A DNA stretch of 64,000 nt from Pseudomonadota bacterium (GTDB taxonomy: Bacteria > Pseudomonadota > Alphaproteobacteria > Rhizobiales > Rhizobiaceae): positions 62,001 to 126,000 of the forward strand of contig JAIUPA010000038.1 of the NCBI GenBank assembly GCA_020161665.1. The letters are read 5' to 3'. The notes under the pieces were generated by a model, which saw only the letters and a program-made list of their open reading frames with translations, ran no database searches and was not told the origin of the DNA. Made by a program: the position numbers and the translations under genes. Below, in pieces: positions 25,474 to 34,162 of this stretch. Each line of letters starts with the position of its first letter. Within the stretch, counting starts at the first letter, position 1.

Positions 25474-27264
25474 ATGGGCATGGGTTTTTTGGGCTTCGCA
25501 TCGGACGCGCAGTGCATCCTGGATGCCATGAGCAAGTCGCAGGCGATCATCGAATTTGATCTGACCGGCAAGATTCTCACCGCCAACGAGAACTTCTGCA
25601 AGGCGCTCGGTTACGAGTTGCGCGAAATCGTTGGTCAGCATCATCGCCTGTTCGTGGACCCCACCGAAGCGGCAAGCCCGGCCTATGGCCAGTTCTGGGC
25701 CAATCTGGCGGCCGGCAAGTTCGATCAGCGCCAGTACAAGCGCATCGGCAAGGGCGGACGCGAAGTCTGGATCGAGGCGTCCTACAATCCGGTTTTCAAG
25801 GGCAGCAAGCCCTACAAGGTCGTGAAGTTTGCGACCGACATTACCAGCCAGAAGCTCAAGGCCGCCGAAGATTCCGGCAAACTTGATGCGCTTTCTCGCT
25901 CGCAGGCCGTGATCGAGTTCACCCCGAGCGGCGAGATCCTTTTTGCCAATGAGAACTTCCTGAAGGTGCTGGGCTACCAGATGGCCGAAATTCGCGGCCA
26001 GCATCATTCGATGTTCTGTGAATCGCACCACGTTAACAGCCCCGAGTACCGCCAGTTCTGGGCGCGTCTGGGTGCAGGCGAGTTTGTGGCAGATGAATTT
26101 CTGCGCATCGGCAAAGGCGGCAAGAAGGTTCACATTCAAGCTTCCTACAATCCCATCTTCGATATGAACGGCAAGGTGTTCAAGGTCGTGAAGTTCGCGA
26201 CCGACGTGACGGGCCGCGTCGAAAATGTCGATGCGCTGGCATCTGCCTTGCAGAAACTCGCCGATGGCGACCTGACGCATCATCTGGAACGTCCCTTCCT
26301 GCCGACGCTCGAAAAGCTGCGCGTCGACTTCAATGCCGCCTCGTCAAAGTTGCGCGAGGCGATGGAAGCCGTCACAGCCAACGCGAACGCGATTTCCGCT
26401 GCGTCCGCCGAAGTGCGCTCGGCCTCCGACAACCTGTCCCAGAGAACCGAGCAGCAGGCGGCGTCGGTGGAACAGACCGCAGCTGCCCTTGAAGAGATCA
26501 CCACCACGGTGGCCGACTCCAGTCACCGCGCCTCCGAAGCCGGTAGCCTTGTGCGCAAGACCAAGGAAAACGCTGAACGTTCCGGTGACGTCGTGCGCCA
26601 GGCTGTCGATGCCATGGGCAAGATTGAGAAGTCCGCCTCCGAGATCGCCAGCATCATCGGCGTGATCGACGAGATCGCCTTCCAGACGAACCTTCTGGCC
26701 CTCAACGCCGGCGTTGAGGCCGCGCGTGCCGGTGAAGCGGGCAAGGGCTTTGCAGTGGTCGCGCAGGAAGTGCGCGAACTGGCCCAGCGCTCCGCCAATG
26801 CGGCCAAGGAAATCAAGGGCTTGATCAACACCTCGAACCAGCACGTCAAGAGCGGCGTTTCGCTGGTTGGTGAAACGGGCCGGGCACTGTCTGAAATCGT
26901 TCAGCAGGTGGTGAGTGTCGACGGCAATGTCAGCGCCATCGTGCGGGCCTCGGTGGAACAGTCCACCGGCCTCAAGGAGGTCAACACCGCCGTCAACACC
27001 ATCGATCAGGGCACCCAGCAGAATGCTGCGATGGTTGAGGAAACCTCCGCCGCCGCCCATAGCCTTGCCCATGAGGCCGATGCCCTGTTCAAGCTCATCG
27101 CGCAGTTCAAGGTCAATGGTGGCGCAAGCACCTACGCCCCGGTGTCGCCCGCGCGGGAAACCAGCAAACCCGCCCCGTCGCCCGTCCGCAAGATGACGGC
27201 GTCGATCAACACGGCCTTCAACGGCAACGCCGCGCTTAGGGAAGACCACTGGGACGAGTTCTAA
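25474..27264 (+). CDS. Soluble methyl-accepting chemotaxis protein with two PAS domains
   Basis: About 596 residues without membrane segments. Two tandem PAS domains (about residues 10-125 and 130-250) share AVIEF/AIIEF openings and the Q-H-H-x-M/L-F segment. A HAMP-like linker (LADGDLTHHLERP) follows, then an MCP signalling domain with the hairpin tip EIAFQTNLLALNAGVEAARAG. The protein ends in HWDEF, resembling the xWxxF CheR/CheB tether. This is the architecture of cytoplasmic energy or redox (aerotaxis-like) receptors. I use the ATG six bases after GGGAG; nearby in-frame ATGs exist. A strong terminator follows. Confidence 0.9.
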   Translation: MGMGFLGFASDAQCILDAMSKSQAIIEFDLTGKILTANENFCKALGYELREIVGQHHRLFVDPTEAASPAYGQFWANLAAGKFDQRQYKRIGKGGREVWIEASYNPVFKGSKPYKVVKFATDITSQKLKAAEDSGKLDALSRSQAVIEFTPSGEILFANENFLKVLGYQMAEIRGQHHSMFCESHHVNSPEYRQFWARLGAGEFVADEFLRIGKGGKKVHIQASYNPIFDMNGKVFKVVKFATDVTGRVENVDALASALQKLADGDLTHHLERPFLPTLEKLRVDFNAASSKLREAMEAVTANANAISAASAEVRSASDNLSQRTEQQAASVEQTAAALEEITTTVADSSHRASEAGSLVRKTKENAERSGDVVRQAVDAMGKIEKSASEIASIIGVIDEIAFQTNLLALNAGVEAARAGEAGKGFAVVAQEVRELAQRSANAAKEIKGLINTSNQHVKSGVSLVGETGRALSEIVQQVVSVDGNVSAIVRASVEQSTGLKEVNTAVNTIDQGTQQNAAMVEETSAAAHSLAHEADALFKLIAQFKVNGGASTYAPVSPARETSKPAPSPVRKMTASINTAFNGNAALREDHWDEF

Positions 27265-27288
27265 GACGCTCCACAAACGTCGATCTCA

Positions 27289-27317
27289 GGCCGGTCCGAA
27301 AGGGCCGGTCTTTTTTT
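27289..27317 (+). terminator. Intrinsic terminator of the PAS chemoreceptor gene
   Basis: GGCCGGTCC, loop GAAA, GGGCCGGTC (9-bp stem with two G-U pairs) and seven T, beginning 25 bases after the stop codon. Confidence 0.9.
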
Positions 27318-27345
27318 GATTCATGATTTGAATCAGCAGGTTGGT

Positions 27346-27361
27346 GTAGACAGCTGTCAAC
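27346..27361. other. parS-like site, 15/16 match to the repABC centromere
   Basis: GTAGACAGCTGTCAAC differs by one base from the GTTGACAGCTGTCAAC palindromes upstream of repA. It lies about 11 kb away, in the 70-bp space between two facing terminators, free of genes and transcription. RepB binding is inferred. Confidence 0.7.
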
Positions 27362-27387
27362 TTTTCGGGGATGCCACCGGGGCAAAG

Positions 27388-27419
27388 AAAAACCCCTCCC
27401 CGGCAAGCCGGGAAGGGGT
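27388..27419 (-). terminator. Intrinsic terminator of the aldolase gene
   Basis: On the minus strand ACCCCTTCCCGGC pairs with GCCGGGGAGGGGT (13-bp stem, one G-U) around TTGCC and is followed by TTTTTC, 27 bases after the stop codon. Confidence 0.9.
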
Positions 27420-27445
27420 CTTCAAACCATCGTCAAGTGGCTGGA

Positions 27446-28513
27446 TCAGGCCTTGTAGACCGGATCGAGCGAGCCGTTGGCGTAACGGGCAGCCATTTCG
27501 TCCAGTGCGATCGGCTTGATCTTGCCGGCAAAGCCAGCCGTGCCGAACTGTTCGAAACGCTCCGAGCAAAGCTTGGTCATGGCTTCCATGGCCGGCTTCA
27601 GGTACTTGCGCGGGTCGAATTCGGCCGGGTTGGTGGCGAACACCTTGCGGATCTGGCCCGTCATGGCGAGGCGGCAATCGGTATCGATATTGACCTTGCG
27701 GACGCCGAACTTGATGCCCTTCTGGATTTCTTCGACCGGCACGCCCCAGGTCGGCTTGATGTCGCCGCCGTAGGAATTGATGATGTCCTGCAGTTCCTGC
27801 GGAACGCTCGACGAACCGTGCATCACGAGATGCGTGTTCGGCAGCTTCTTGTTGACAGCTTCGATGACGTGCATGGCCAGAACGTCGCCGTCCGGCTTGC
27901 GGGTGAACTTGTAAGCGCCGTGCGAGGTGCCCATGGCGATGGCGAGCGCATCGACCTTGGTTTCGGCGACGAACTTCAGGGCTTCATCCGGGTCGGTCAG
28001 CAGCTGGTCGTGGCTGAGAACGCCTTCAGCGCCGTGGCCGTCTTCCTTTTCGCCCATGCCGGTTTCGAGCGAACCGAGAACGCCAAGTTCGCCTTCCACG
28101 GAGATGCCGCGCTTGTGGGCTTCGGCCACCACGGACTGCGTGACGCCAACGTTGTAAGCCCAGTCAGCCGGGGTCTTGCCGTCAGCCTTGAGCGAGCCGT
28201 CCATCATCACCGAGGTGAAGCCGTTGTCCATGGCGCTGGTGCAGGTCTTCAGCTCATTGCCATGGTCAAGGTGCATACAGACCGGGATGTTCGGATAGAT
28301 TTCCGTCACGGCATCAATCATGTGACGCAGCATGGTGTCGTGAGCGTAGCTGCGGGCTCCGCGCGACGCCTGCAGAATAACCGGAGCATCGCACGCGGAG
28401 GCAGCGGCCATGATGGCGAGCGCCTGCTCCATGTTGTTGATGTTGAATGCCGGTACGGCGTAGTCATTTTCCGCCGCGTGATCCAGCAGCTGTCGAAGGG
28501 TAATTCTCGGCAT
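27446..28513 (-). CDS. fba: Fructose-bisphosphate aldolase, class II
   Basis: A 355-residue zinc aldolase of the CbbA/FbaA class II type. Metal and active-site motifs are visible: AFNINNMEQ near residue 20, [13 protein letters not shown] near residue 80 and the glycine-rich [10 protein letters not shown]. It interconverts fructose-1,6-bisphosphate with two triose phosphates in central metabolism. I start at MPRITLRQ; an upstream GTG nine codons earlier is less likely. Presence of a single-copy-type central gene favours a chromid over a dispensable plasmid. A terminator follows. Confidence 0.93.
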   Translation of the reverse strand: MPRITLRQLLDHAAENDYAVPAFNINNMEQALAIMAAASACDAPVILQASRGARSYAHDTMLRHMIDAVTEIYPNIPVCMHLDHGNELKTCTSAMDNGFTSVMMDGSLKADGKTPADWAYNVGVTQSVVAEAHKRGISVEGELGVLGSLETGMGEKEDGHGAEGVLSHDQLLTDPDEALKFVAETKVDALAIAMGTSHGAYKFTRKPDGDVLAMHVIEAVNKKLPNTHLVMHGSSSVPQELQDIINSYGGDIKPTWGVPVEEIQKGIKFGVRKVNIDTDCRLAMTGQIRKVFATNPAEFDPRKYLKPAMEAMTKLCSERFEQFGTAGFAGKIKPIALDEMAARYANGSLDPVYKA

Positions 28514-28617
28514 GTTCCGCCCGTTCTCTTCGTTAGGCACCTTCCCCGCAGGCGTGAATCGTCAACGCGGAAGAATGCGTGAATTTAAACAGGCGGAGTA
28601 GAGCCTTTTCGTCATTT

Positions 28618-28634
28618 CGTTTCAATTGGAAACG
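28618..28634. promoter_or_regulatory. Palindromic operator-like site upstream of fba
   Basis: CGTTTC and GAAACG flank AATTG, a 6-bp inverted repeat about 105-120 bases upstream of the aldolase start. The 311-bp gap (28514-28824) between fba and the next gene otherwise shows no gene; it must hold the fba promoter. The regulator is unknown. Confidence 0.35.
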
Positions 28635-28824
28635 CGTCGGATTGACAGGATTTTGCAACCCTTTAGGTTAACGCTTCCGTGTGCCTAACCCTTGAATGAA
28701 AAGGGATAGCGGGCATTTTCCCCCTCCCCGGTCCATTCCTTTTCAAAGCCGCGACATGAGCGCGCAGTCGGCATTTGCCGACCGCGTTTACTGTGAGATG
28801 CGAGCTGGAAGACCCGCCGAAGGC

Positions 28825-30918
28825 TCAGCGACCCTCGATCTGCTTCAACTGGGCCACGTCTCGGTCGATATGTTTCATCATCGAGCGTTGCGAACCGACC
28901 ATGGCTTCGACGTCGGCCATGGCATTGTTGATCTTTTCAAAGCCCGAGAACACGCCCGAAAGCTGATGGGCGATCTCGTCATAGCCATCCTTGGCGGTCG
29001 ACAGGCGATCTTCCGTCTGGCGGATGTTCTGCCCCAGAACGCCAATGCTGGTTTCCACCTGCGCCAGCGCTTCGCGGCTGCGGTCGAGCGTCGTTTTGGT
29101 GGTTCCGGCCAGTGCCCGCACTTCGTTGGCGACGACGGCAAAGGAGCGTCCCGCCTCACCGGCGCGCGCTGCCTCAATCGTGGCATTGAGCGAAAGCAGG
29201 TTGGTCTGCATGGTGATCTTGTCGATCACCTCGACAATGTCGGTAAGCTGGCGGGTCGTGCCTTCCACCTTCTGGAATTCTTCATCCAGAAGACCGGCCT
29301 GCGCCGTGTTGGAGATCGCGGCAATGCGCGCTTCCATGTTCTGGCGAATGCCCTGAACGCTGCCCCGCGCTTCATTGGTGCGGCCCACCACCTCATCCAG
29401 CTGGGTGGCCAGCTGCGACGATTGACCGAGGAAGCCGATCAGGCGGTTGATCAGCTTGTTGCGCAAGCCGTTGATGATGCGCTGCTGGCGCAGCCGCGAC
29501 TGCGTGAAGTAACCGGCAAAGCGGGCATAATGGATGGGGAATTCATCAATGTAATGGTCCTGGAAGGCCACGCCTTCCGGCACCTTGAAGAAGACCAGCG
29601 CCGTCAGCGTCTGGTTCACGTTGATGCCGAGCAACTCCCCGAAGGTCGAAAAACCGGCGGCGGGCATGGGCCACATGCCATCAAGACCGGAAAGCTCGCG
29701 CTCATTGCCAAGACGGCGCAAAATGCAGTCGTTGATGATGGCGCCGACCGGCTCGGGCTTGCCAACCATGAAGTTGGCGAAGTCCTGGCGCGTCTGACGG
29801 GCAAAGTCCGTGGCGCGCACCAGATGCAGTTCATCACCGGGGTTCACGTCGCAATAGAAATTGATCGTGCCATTGGAAGGATCGATCCCGCTGACCGAAC
29901 GGACGAAAAGCTCATCGTCCATCTTGATCGCGAAGGTATGGCCGGCAAGCCGGGCGTTCAGTTCCTCGGGGCGACAGCGCAGCATCTTGCACAACAGCGT
30001 CACCACCGGCACCACTTCCAGCGTGTCCGGGTCCAATGCTGCCGTCACCTGACGCACTTCAGGCGAGGCTTCGACCACCACCAGAGACTGCCCGGTATCG
30101 ACAAAGTTCTGGCTTTTCAGAATGCCGAAGCGAATGTCGGGCCGCATCTTGGCAAAGATGATCAGCGCGTGGTTCTGCAGCACGCGGCTGCCATCGAAAA
30201 TGCCGGTAAACTTGAAATCGAGCTTGCCGCCCGCCGACCCGCCGATGAACAGGCAGGGGAAGCGACGCGATTCATAGATCGCTTCCATCAGATAGTTTTC
30301 GGACGCGGAGAGACCATCGACCAGAGTGATGGCGACCGTATCCTCGGCGCGCATCGCAAAGGGAACGCGAACGCGCGACAGGTGGCGCACGATTTCATCG
30401 ATACGCTGGCTGTGTTCCTTCGAGGGGCGACCAGCGCGGATATCGTCGTTGGCCAGCGGAACGGCCTGAAGGGAGAGCTGCTCGAACAGGCCGCTTCCAA
30501 ACACCTGAAGAACCACGTTGTCCCAGCTGCCGGATGCCGCGCAATAAAGCTTTTCGCTGGCACCGGAGCCCGCATCGCACAATTCACCCGAGGTGGTGGT
30601 GGCCACGAGCTGGGCCGTGCCGCAAAGCCGGCGGATGCGGTCGCAGGTCGACGCGAAATCAACATGGGGCGAGACATAGGCCATGACGAGGGCAGCCGGT
30701 TCGCCACCGATAAAGGCAAAATCATCCGGCAGATTGGAAAGCTCAGAGGTCGTTCGATAGACCGTCATGGCAGCGGTCGACGACGGATCAGCGTAGCCAT
30801 CCTCGAAATGATGAGCCGGCTCGTCGTAACGCGCCGATGCAGGCGCCTCGTAAATATCTGATGCGACCGTGGTCTCAACAAAAGCTTCCGCCATTTTCGG
30901 CTTTCTGAATGTGAACAA
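28825..30918 (-). CDS. FIST-domain methyl-accepting chemotaxis protein
   Basis: About 697 residues, no membrane segment. The first 400 or so residues match FIST_N followed by FIST_C, a predicted small-ligand sensing module: early segment [13 protein letters not shown], central [17 protein letters not shown] and later [20 protein letters not shown]. After a linker the C-terminal 170 residues form a short MCP signalling hairpin with [19 protein letters not shown]. It should be a cytoplasmic chemoreceptor. A GGGAG seven bases before a TTG supports the start at 30918; the first ATG is at 30894. Its ligand is unknown. Confidence 0.85.
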   Translation of the reverse strand: MFTFRKPKMAEAFVETTVASDIYEAPASARYDEPAHHFEDGYADPSSTAAMTVYRTTSELSNLPDDFAFIGGEPAALVMAYVSPHVDFASTCDRIRRLCGTAQLVATTTSGELCDAGSGASEKLYCAASGSWDNVVLQVFGSGLFEQLSLQAVPLANDDIRAGRPSKEHSQRIDEIVRHLSRVRVPFAMRAEDTVAITLVDGLSASENYLMEAIYESRRFPCLFIGGSAGGKLDFKFTGIFDGSRVLQNHALIIFAKMRPDIRFGILKSQNFVDTGQSLVVVEASPEVRQVTAALDPDTLEVVPVVTLLCKMLRCRPEELNARLAGHTFAIKMDDELFVRSVSGIDPSNGTINFYCDVNPGDELHLVRATDFARQTRQDFANFMVGKPEPVGAIINDCILRRLGNERELSGLDGMWPMPAAGFSTFGELLGINVNQTLTALVFFKVPEGVAFQDHYIDEFPIHYARFAGYFTQSRLRQQRIINGLRNKLINRLIGFLGQSSQLATQLDEVVGRTNEARGSVQGIRQNMEARIAAISNTAQAGLLDEEFQKVEGTTRQLTDIVEVIDKITMQTNLLSLNATIEAARAGEAGRSFAVVANEVRALAGTTKTTLDRSREALAQVETSIGVLGQNIRQTEDRLSTAKDGYDEIAHQLSGVFSGFEKINNAMADVEAMVGSQRSMMKHIDRDVAQLKQIEGR

Positions 30919-31136
30919 TGAAGCTCTCCCTTGTGTGCATCCCTGATGACACTATCTCCTCACTCTAATGTGATGCAGACGCAATAACCCCTGGTTTACG
31001 GGCAATCCCAAGAAATGAGTTGATAAAAGATAGATAATACCATTCAGAAAAGCGGCGCGCTTTTTTGGGGGGAGATCATCCAATCTTACACGCATTGAAT
31101 TTGGACTAATCATAGCCCTATACTGATATCGATAGT

Positions 31137-32060
31137 GTGAATTCTCGCATCGCTCTCCACTATCCAGAGTGTAAGCCATTGAGAGATTTTAGAAAACGCC
31201 AGTCAGAGCAGGCCACGCAGGCGGCTGAAAGTGTCAATTCGCGAGCCGATATATTGGCAGCGCTCGACGGCAGTCTGACTTTTTCCCGCCGGGAACGTCT
31301 GGCGCATCTTTTGAGTGAGGCGGAAGCCATCGCCCTTGCTCGACTCTGCGATGCGACAGAAAGTGTTAACACATTGCGCGCCGTCGCCACCGATCTCGAG
31401 GCGCTTGTGATCTGGCATCGCAACCAACGCGGCGCGGAACTACCTTGGCCGCCCTCCCCCGGCCTTGTCGATGACTGGCTAAGCGATGCTTTGGCGCAAA
31501 CACCCTGCCCCTCCCCTGCAACGCTGAAACGCAGGCTGATCAGCTGGGCGCGCATCGCGCGGGCCATGGGAATGAGCGACGCGATCCTTGAGGATGAAGC
31601 AGTGCGCGCCCGCCTTGGAAGCGCACCTCTGCCCGAGACGCCGCCCCCCGAAACCCTCGGCGAAGAGGGGCTTGCCGCCTTGATCGAGACCTGTCCCAGC
31701 GATCATCTGACCGGGCTTCGCGACCGCGCCCTGCTTTTGACCGCCTTCACACTGGGCCTTGGTCCCGGCCTGATCTCGGCCCTGAAAGTGAGCGACTTCA
31801 CCGGGGACGAAGTGAGCGGCTTCCGTCTGCTTCGCCATCGCAAGCCAGCGCTTTTCTTGAGCGAAGAGGCCGCCACCGCGCTGCGGCGATGGCTCGAACA
31901 AACCGGCCTGACATCCGGGCCGCTGTTTCGCCCGGTTGACCGCTGGATGAAGCCCGGGCGGCTCGGTCTCACGCCCCAATCCGTGAAACTCATCGTCAAG
32001 GCACGGGCAAAACAGGCCGGTCTTGATCCCGCCCGGCTTTCGGCGCGCAGCCTTCGCTGA
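31137..32060 (+). pseudogene. Degenerate tyrosine recombinase (phage-integrase family)
   Basis: A 307-codon frame with the layout of a tyrosine recombinase: SAM-like core-binding part at residues 15-150 and catalytic part from about 170. The first catalytic arginine position (usually LRxSEL) reads LGPGLISALK, the HxLR box reads ARSLR with His replaced, and the protein stops right after it. The GHxS-type histidine and the nucleophile tyrosine are therefore absent. I find no frameshifted continuation downstream. It is probably a dead integrase left by an old insertion, or a recombinase-like binding protein. The start is a GTG; the 218 bp upstream are AT-rich and shared with the FIST receptor promoter. 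Confidence 0.65.
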
Positions 32061-32215
32061 CCCGCCTGACGCAAACGTGATCGCCCACACGCAATCGTCA
32101 AGGGCAATTTTCATGGCTCTCGCGCATGAACATAGAGGGGACCGCTGAAATCAGCCGCGGGCCTTCCTATATGCATTGCCAGACGGATGACCGTTTCAAC
32201 GAGAGGAGACTTCGA

Positions 32216-33250
32216 ATGCCCGCATCTGCATCGCGCCTTGCCCGGCTTGCCGCCCTTGTGGCGCTTGGCCTGACAACGACGCTCGCAACCATCGATACGG
32301 CGGAGGCACGCCGCGCCAGTGGCGGGTTTTCGGGTTTCGGCAGCCGTGGAACGAAAACCTTTTCCGCCCCTGCCCCCACACGCACCGCACCGGATGCCGC
32401 AGCCCCCATTGAACGCAGCATGACGCCGAAGCCCGCCCAGCCTTCCGCGCAGCCGCAGACCAATGGCATGCAGACATCTGCACCCGCCCAGGCCCAACGA
32501 AATGGCGGCCTGTTTGGCAGCTTCGGTCGCTCGATGCTCGGTGGCCTTCTGGTCGGCGGTCTCTTCGGCATGTTGCTCGGTCAGGGCTTTGGCGGCTTCG
32601 CCGGTTTCTTTGGCTTGATCCTGCAGGTCGCCATCATTGGCTTCCTCGTCATGATGGCGCTGCGCTTCTTTGCCAATCGCAACGCGCCCACCCCGGCCTC
32701 TGCCGCAACGGGCGGTCCTTCGCTGCGCAACAACGCAACGTCGTTCGGCCAGCGGAACCCCGCGGAAGGTTTCAAGATGCCCGATTTCGGCGGGCAGGCG
32801 CGCCAGTCCGCACCCGTCACTCCGGCGGCACCCGTCGTTGAACCGCTCGATCTCGATGGCGCGGATTTCGACCGCTTCGAGGCTCTGCTCGGCGAGGTGC
32901 AATCGGCCTATGGTCGCGAGGACTATGCCGCCCTTCGCCAGATCACAACGCCGGAGGCCATGTCCTATCTGGCCGAGGAACTGGGTGAAAACGCCACGAA
33001 CGGCCTGCGCAACAGCGTGAAGGATGTTCGCCTTGTGCAGGGTGATCTTTCCGAAGCCTGGAGCGAAGAGGGCGCCGACTACGCCACCGTTGCCATGCGC
33101 TATGAAAGCATCGACGTGATGCTGGACCGTTCGACCGGCAAGGTTGTTTCGGGTGATCCCGATACGCTTTCGGAAAGCACGGAGCTTTGGACCTTTACCC
33201 GCAAGCGCGGTGGCGACTGGCTTCTGTCAGCCATTCAGGGCGTCGCCTGA
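32216..33250 (+). CDS. Tim44-like domain membrane protein
   Basis: A 344-residue protein with an N-terminal signal or anchor (hydrophobic LAALVALGLTTTLATI), a Pro/Ala-rich linker, a glycine-rich transmembrane stretch around residues 100-150 (MLGGLLVGGLFGMLLGQ...) and a C-terminal Tim44-like domain from about residue 215 (FDRFEALLGEVQSAYGREDY). Tim44-like domains bind membranes or proteins; bacterial members of this kind have no settled role. The start ATG follows GAGAGGAGA. A strong terminator follows. Confidence 0.85.
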   Translation: MPASASRLARLAALVALGLTTTLATIDTAEARRASGGFSGFGSRGTKTFSAPAPTRTAPDAAAPIERSMTPKPAQPSAQPQTNGMQTSAPAQAQRNGGLFGSFGRSMLGGLLVGGLFGMLLGQGFGGFAGFFGLILQVAIIGFLVMMALRFFANRNAPTPASAATGGPSLRNNATSFGQRNPAEGFKMPDFGGQARQSAPVTPAAPVVEPLDLDGADFDRFEALLGEVQSAYGREDYAALRQITTPEAMSYLAEELGENATNGLRNSVKDVRLVQGDLSEAWSEEGADYATVAMRYESIDVMLDRSTGKVVSGDPDTLSESTELWTFTRKRGGDWLLSAIQGVA

Positions 33251-33275
33251 GTTTCAATCTGTCTCAAACATCAGA

Positions 33276-33303
33276 AAGCCCCGGTCTCCCGGGGCTTTTT
33301 TTT
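33276..33303 (+). terminator. Intrinsic terminator after the Tim44-like gene
   Basis: AGCCCCGG, loop TCTC, CCGGGGCT with eight T, between convergent genes; A residues on the left arm allow some bidirectional use. Confidence 0.9.
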
Positions 33304-33312
33304 GTGCGACCG

Positions 33313-34095
33313 TCAGGCCAGCGTGTCGTCGCGCCAACCGGCCCTGACCTTTTCAGACCGAACCAGAAAGAGGCCATAGAGGAAAAGCGGTCCGTTCATG
33401 ATGAAGGGCAGGAAGACGAGGCCTTGCCCGGCTTCGCCCGGGTCATTTGCCAACGTGCTGAGAATGAAAATCAGACAATCCCAAAGCCAATGCAGGATCA
33501 TGACCGGCCAGATCGAACGATTGCGAATGCGCAAGGCCTGAAAAGCGCAACCGAGCATGAAGGCGTTCAATGCCTGAACCACAGCGGCTTCAAAGGCCCC
33601 CGTGAGCAGGGCGTTCATGACATGGACCAGCCCAAACAAGGCCGAAACAAGCAGGAAGCCAGTCCAGAAGGACAGGGCTTTTCGCGCCGCATCCCACAAC
33701 ACACCGCGAAATGCGAGTTCCTCGCTGAACCCTACCACCATCGTATTCAGCGCGATCATGGCAAGCGCAAATGTCGTCGGAACGGCATGGCCCGATTTAA
33801 CCAGAAGCAAAATGGCCGCTGAGAAGACGATAAGGTAAAGGGCCGGAAGCCACATCACCTTGAGCGAGGCCACGGGTTGCGGTGAACGCATCCCCACCTT
33901 CGGCCAACGGGCCACAGCCACGAAGGCCAGCATGAAAAGCGCCGCCAGCGGTGTTGCCCAGACAAGGCGTTCCGTCACCAGCGCTTCCAGCGACGTGCCC
34001 GGCCCCACCTGCAAAAGACTGACACCGAGGGTAATCCCTGCCCAAACGGCACAGGCAAGAAATGCGGCGATCAATCGGGGACGTGCGTTGACCAT
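33313..34095 (-). CDS. CPBP-family intramembrane metalloprotease
   Basis: A 260-residue multi-pass membrane protein with the three CPBP (CAAX protease/bacteriocin-processing) motifs in order: FSEELAFRGV (the EExxxR motif), FGLVHVMNAL and MILHWLWDCL. The glutamates and histidines form the expected metal site. The substrate is unknown; bacterial CPBP proteins range from bacteriocin immunity to peptide processing. It lies downstream of repC on the same strand, with a 67-bp gap, and is probably independent of replication. Confidence 0.88.
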   Translation of the reverse strand: MVNARPRLIAAFLACAVWAGITLGVSLLQVGPGTSLEALVTERLVWATPLAALFMLAFVAVARWPKVGMRSPQPVASLKVMWLPALYLIVFSAAILLLVKSGHAVPTTFALAMIALNTMVVGFSEELAFRGVLWDAARKALSFWTGFLLVSALFGLVHVMNALLTGAFEAAVVQALNAFMLGCAFQALRIRNRSIWPVMILHWLWDCLIFILSTLANDPGEAGQGLVFLPFIMNGPLFLYGLFLVRSEKVRAGWRDDTLA

Positions 34096-34162
34096 GCGGG
34101 CTCCGGAACGGCTGAAGAGGGAACGTCACTATAGCGTTCCGGAACCGGATTTTGGAAGAAGC

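Noticed and set aside
32061..32160. A frameshifted C-terminus of the tyrosine recombinase
   Set aside because: None of the three frames downstream shows the GHxS or nucleophile tyrosine boxes expected for a continuation.
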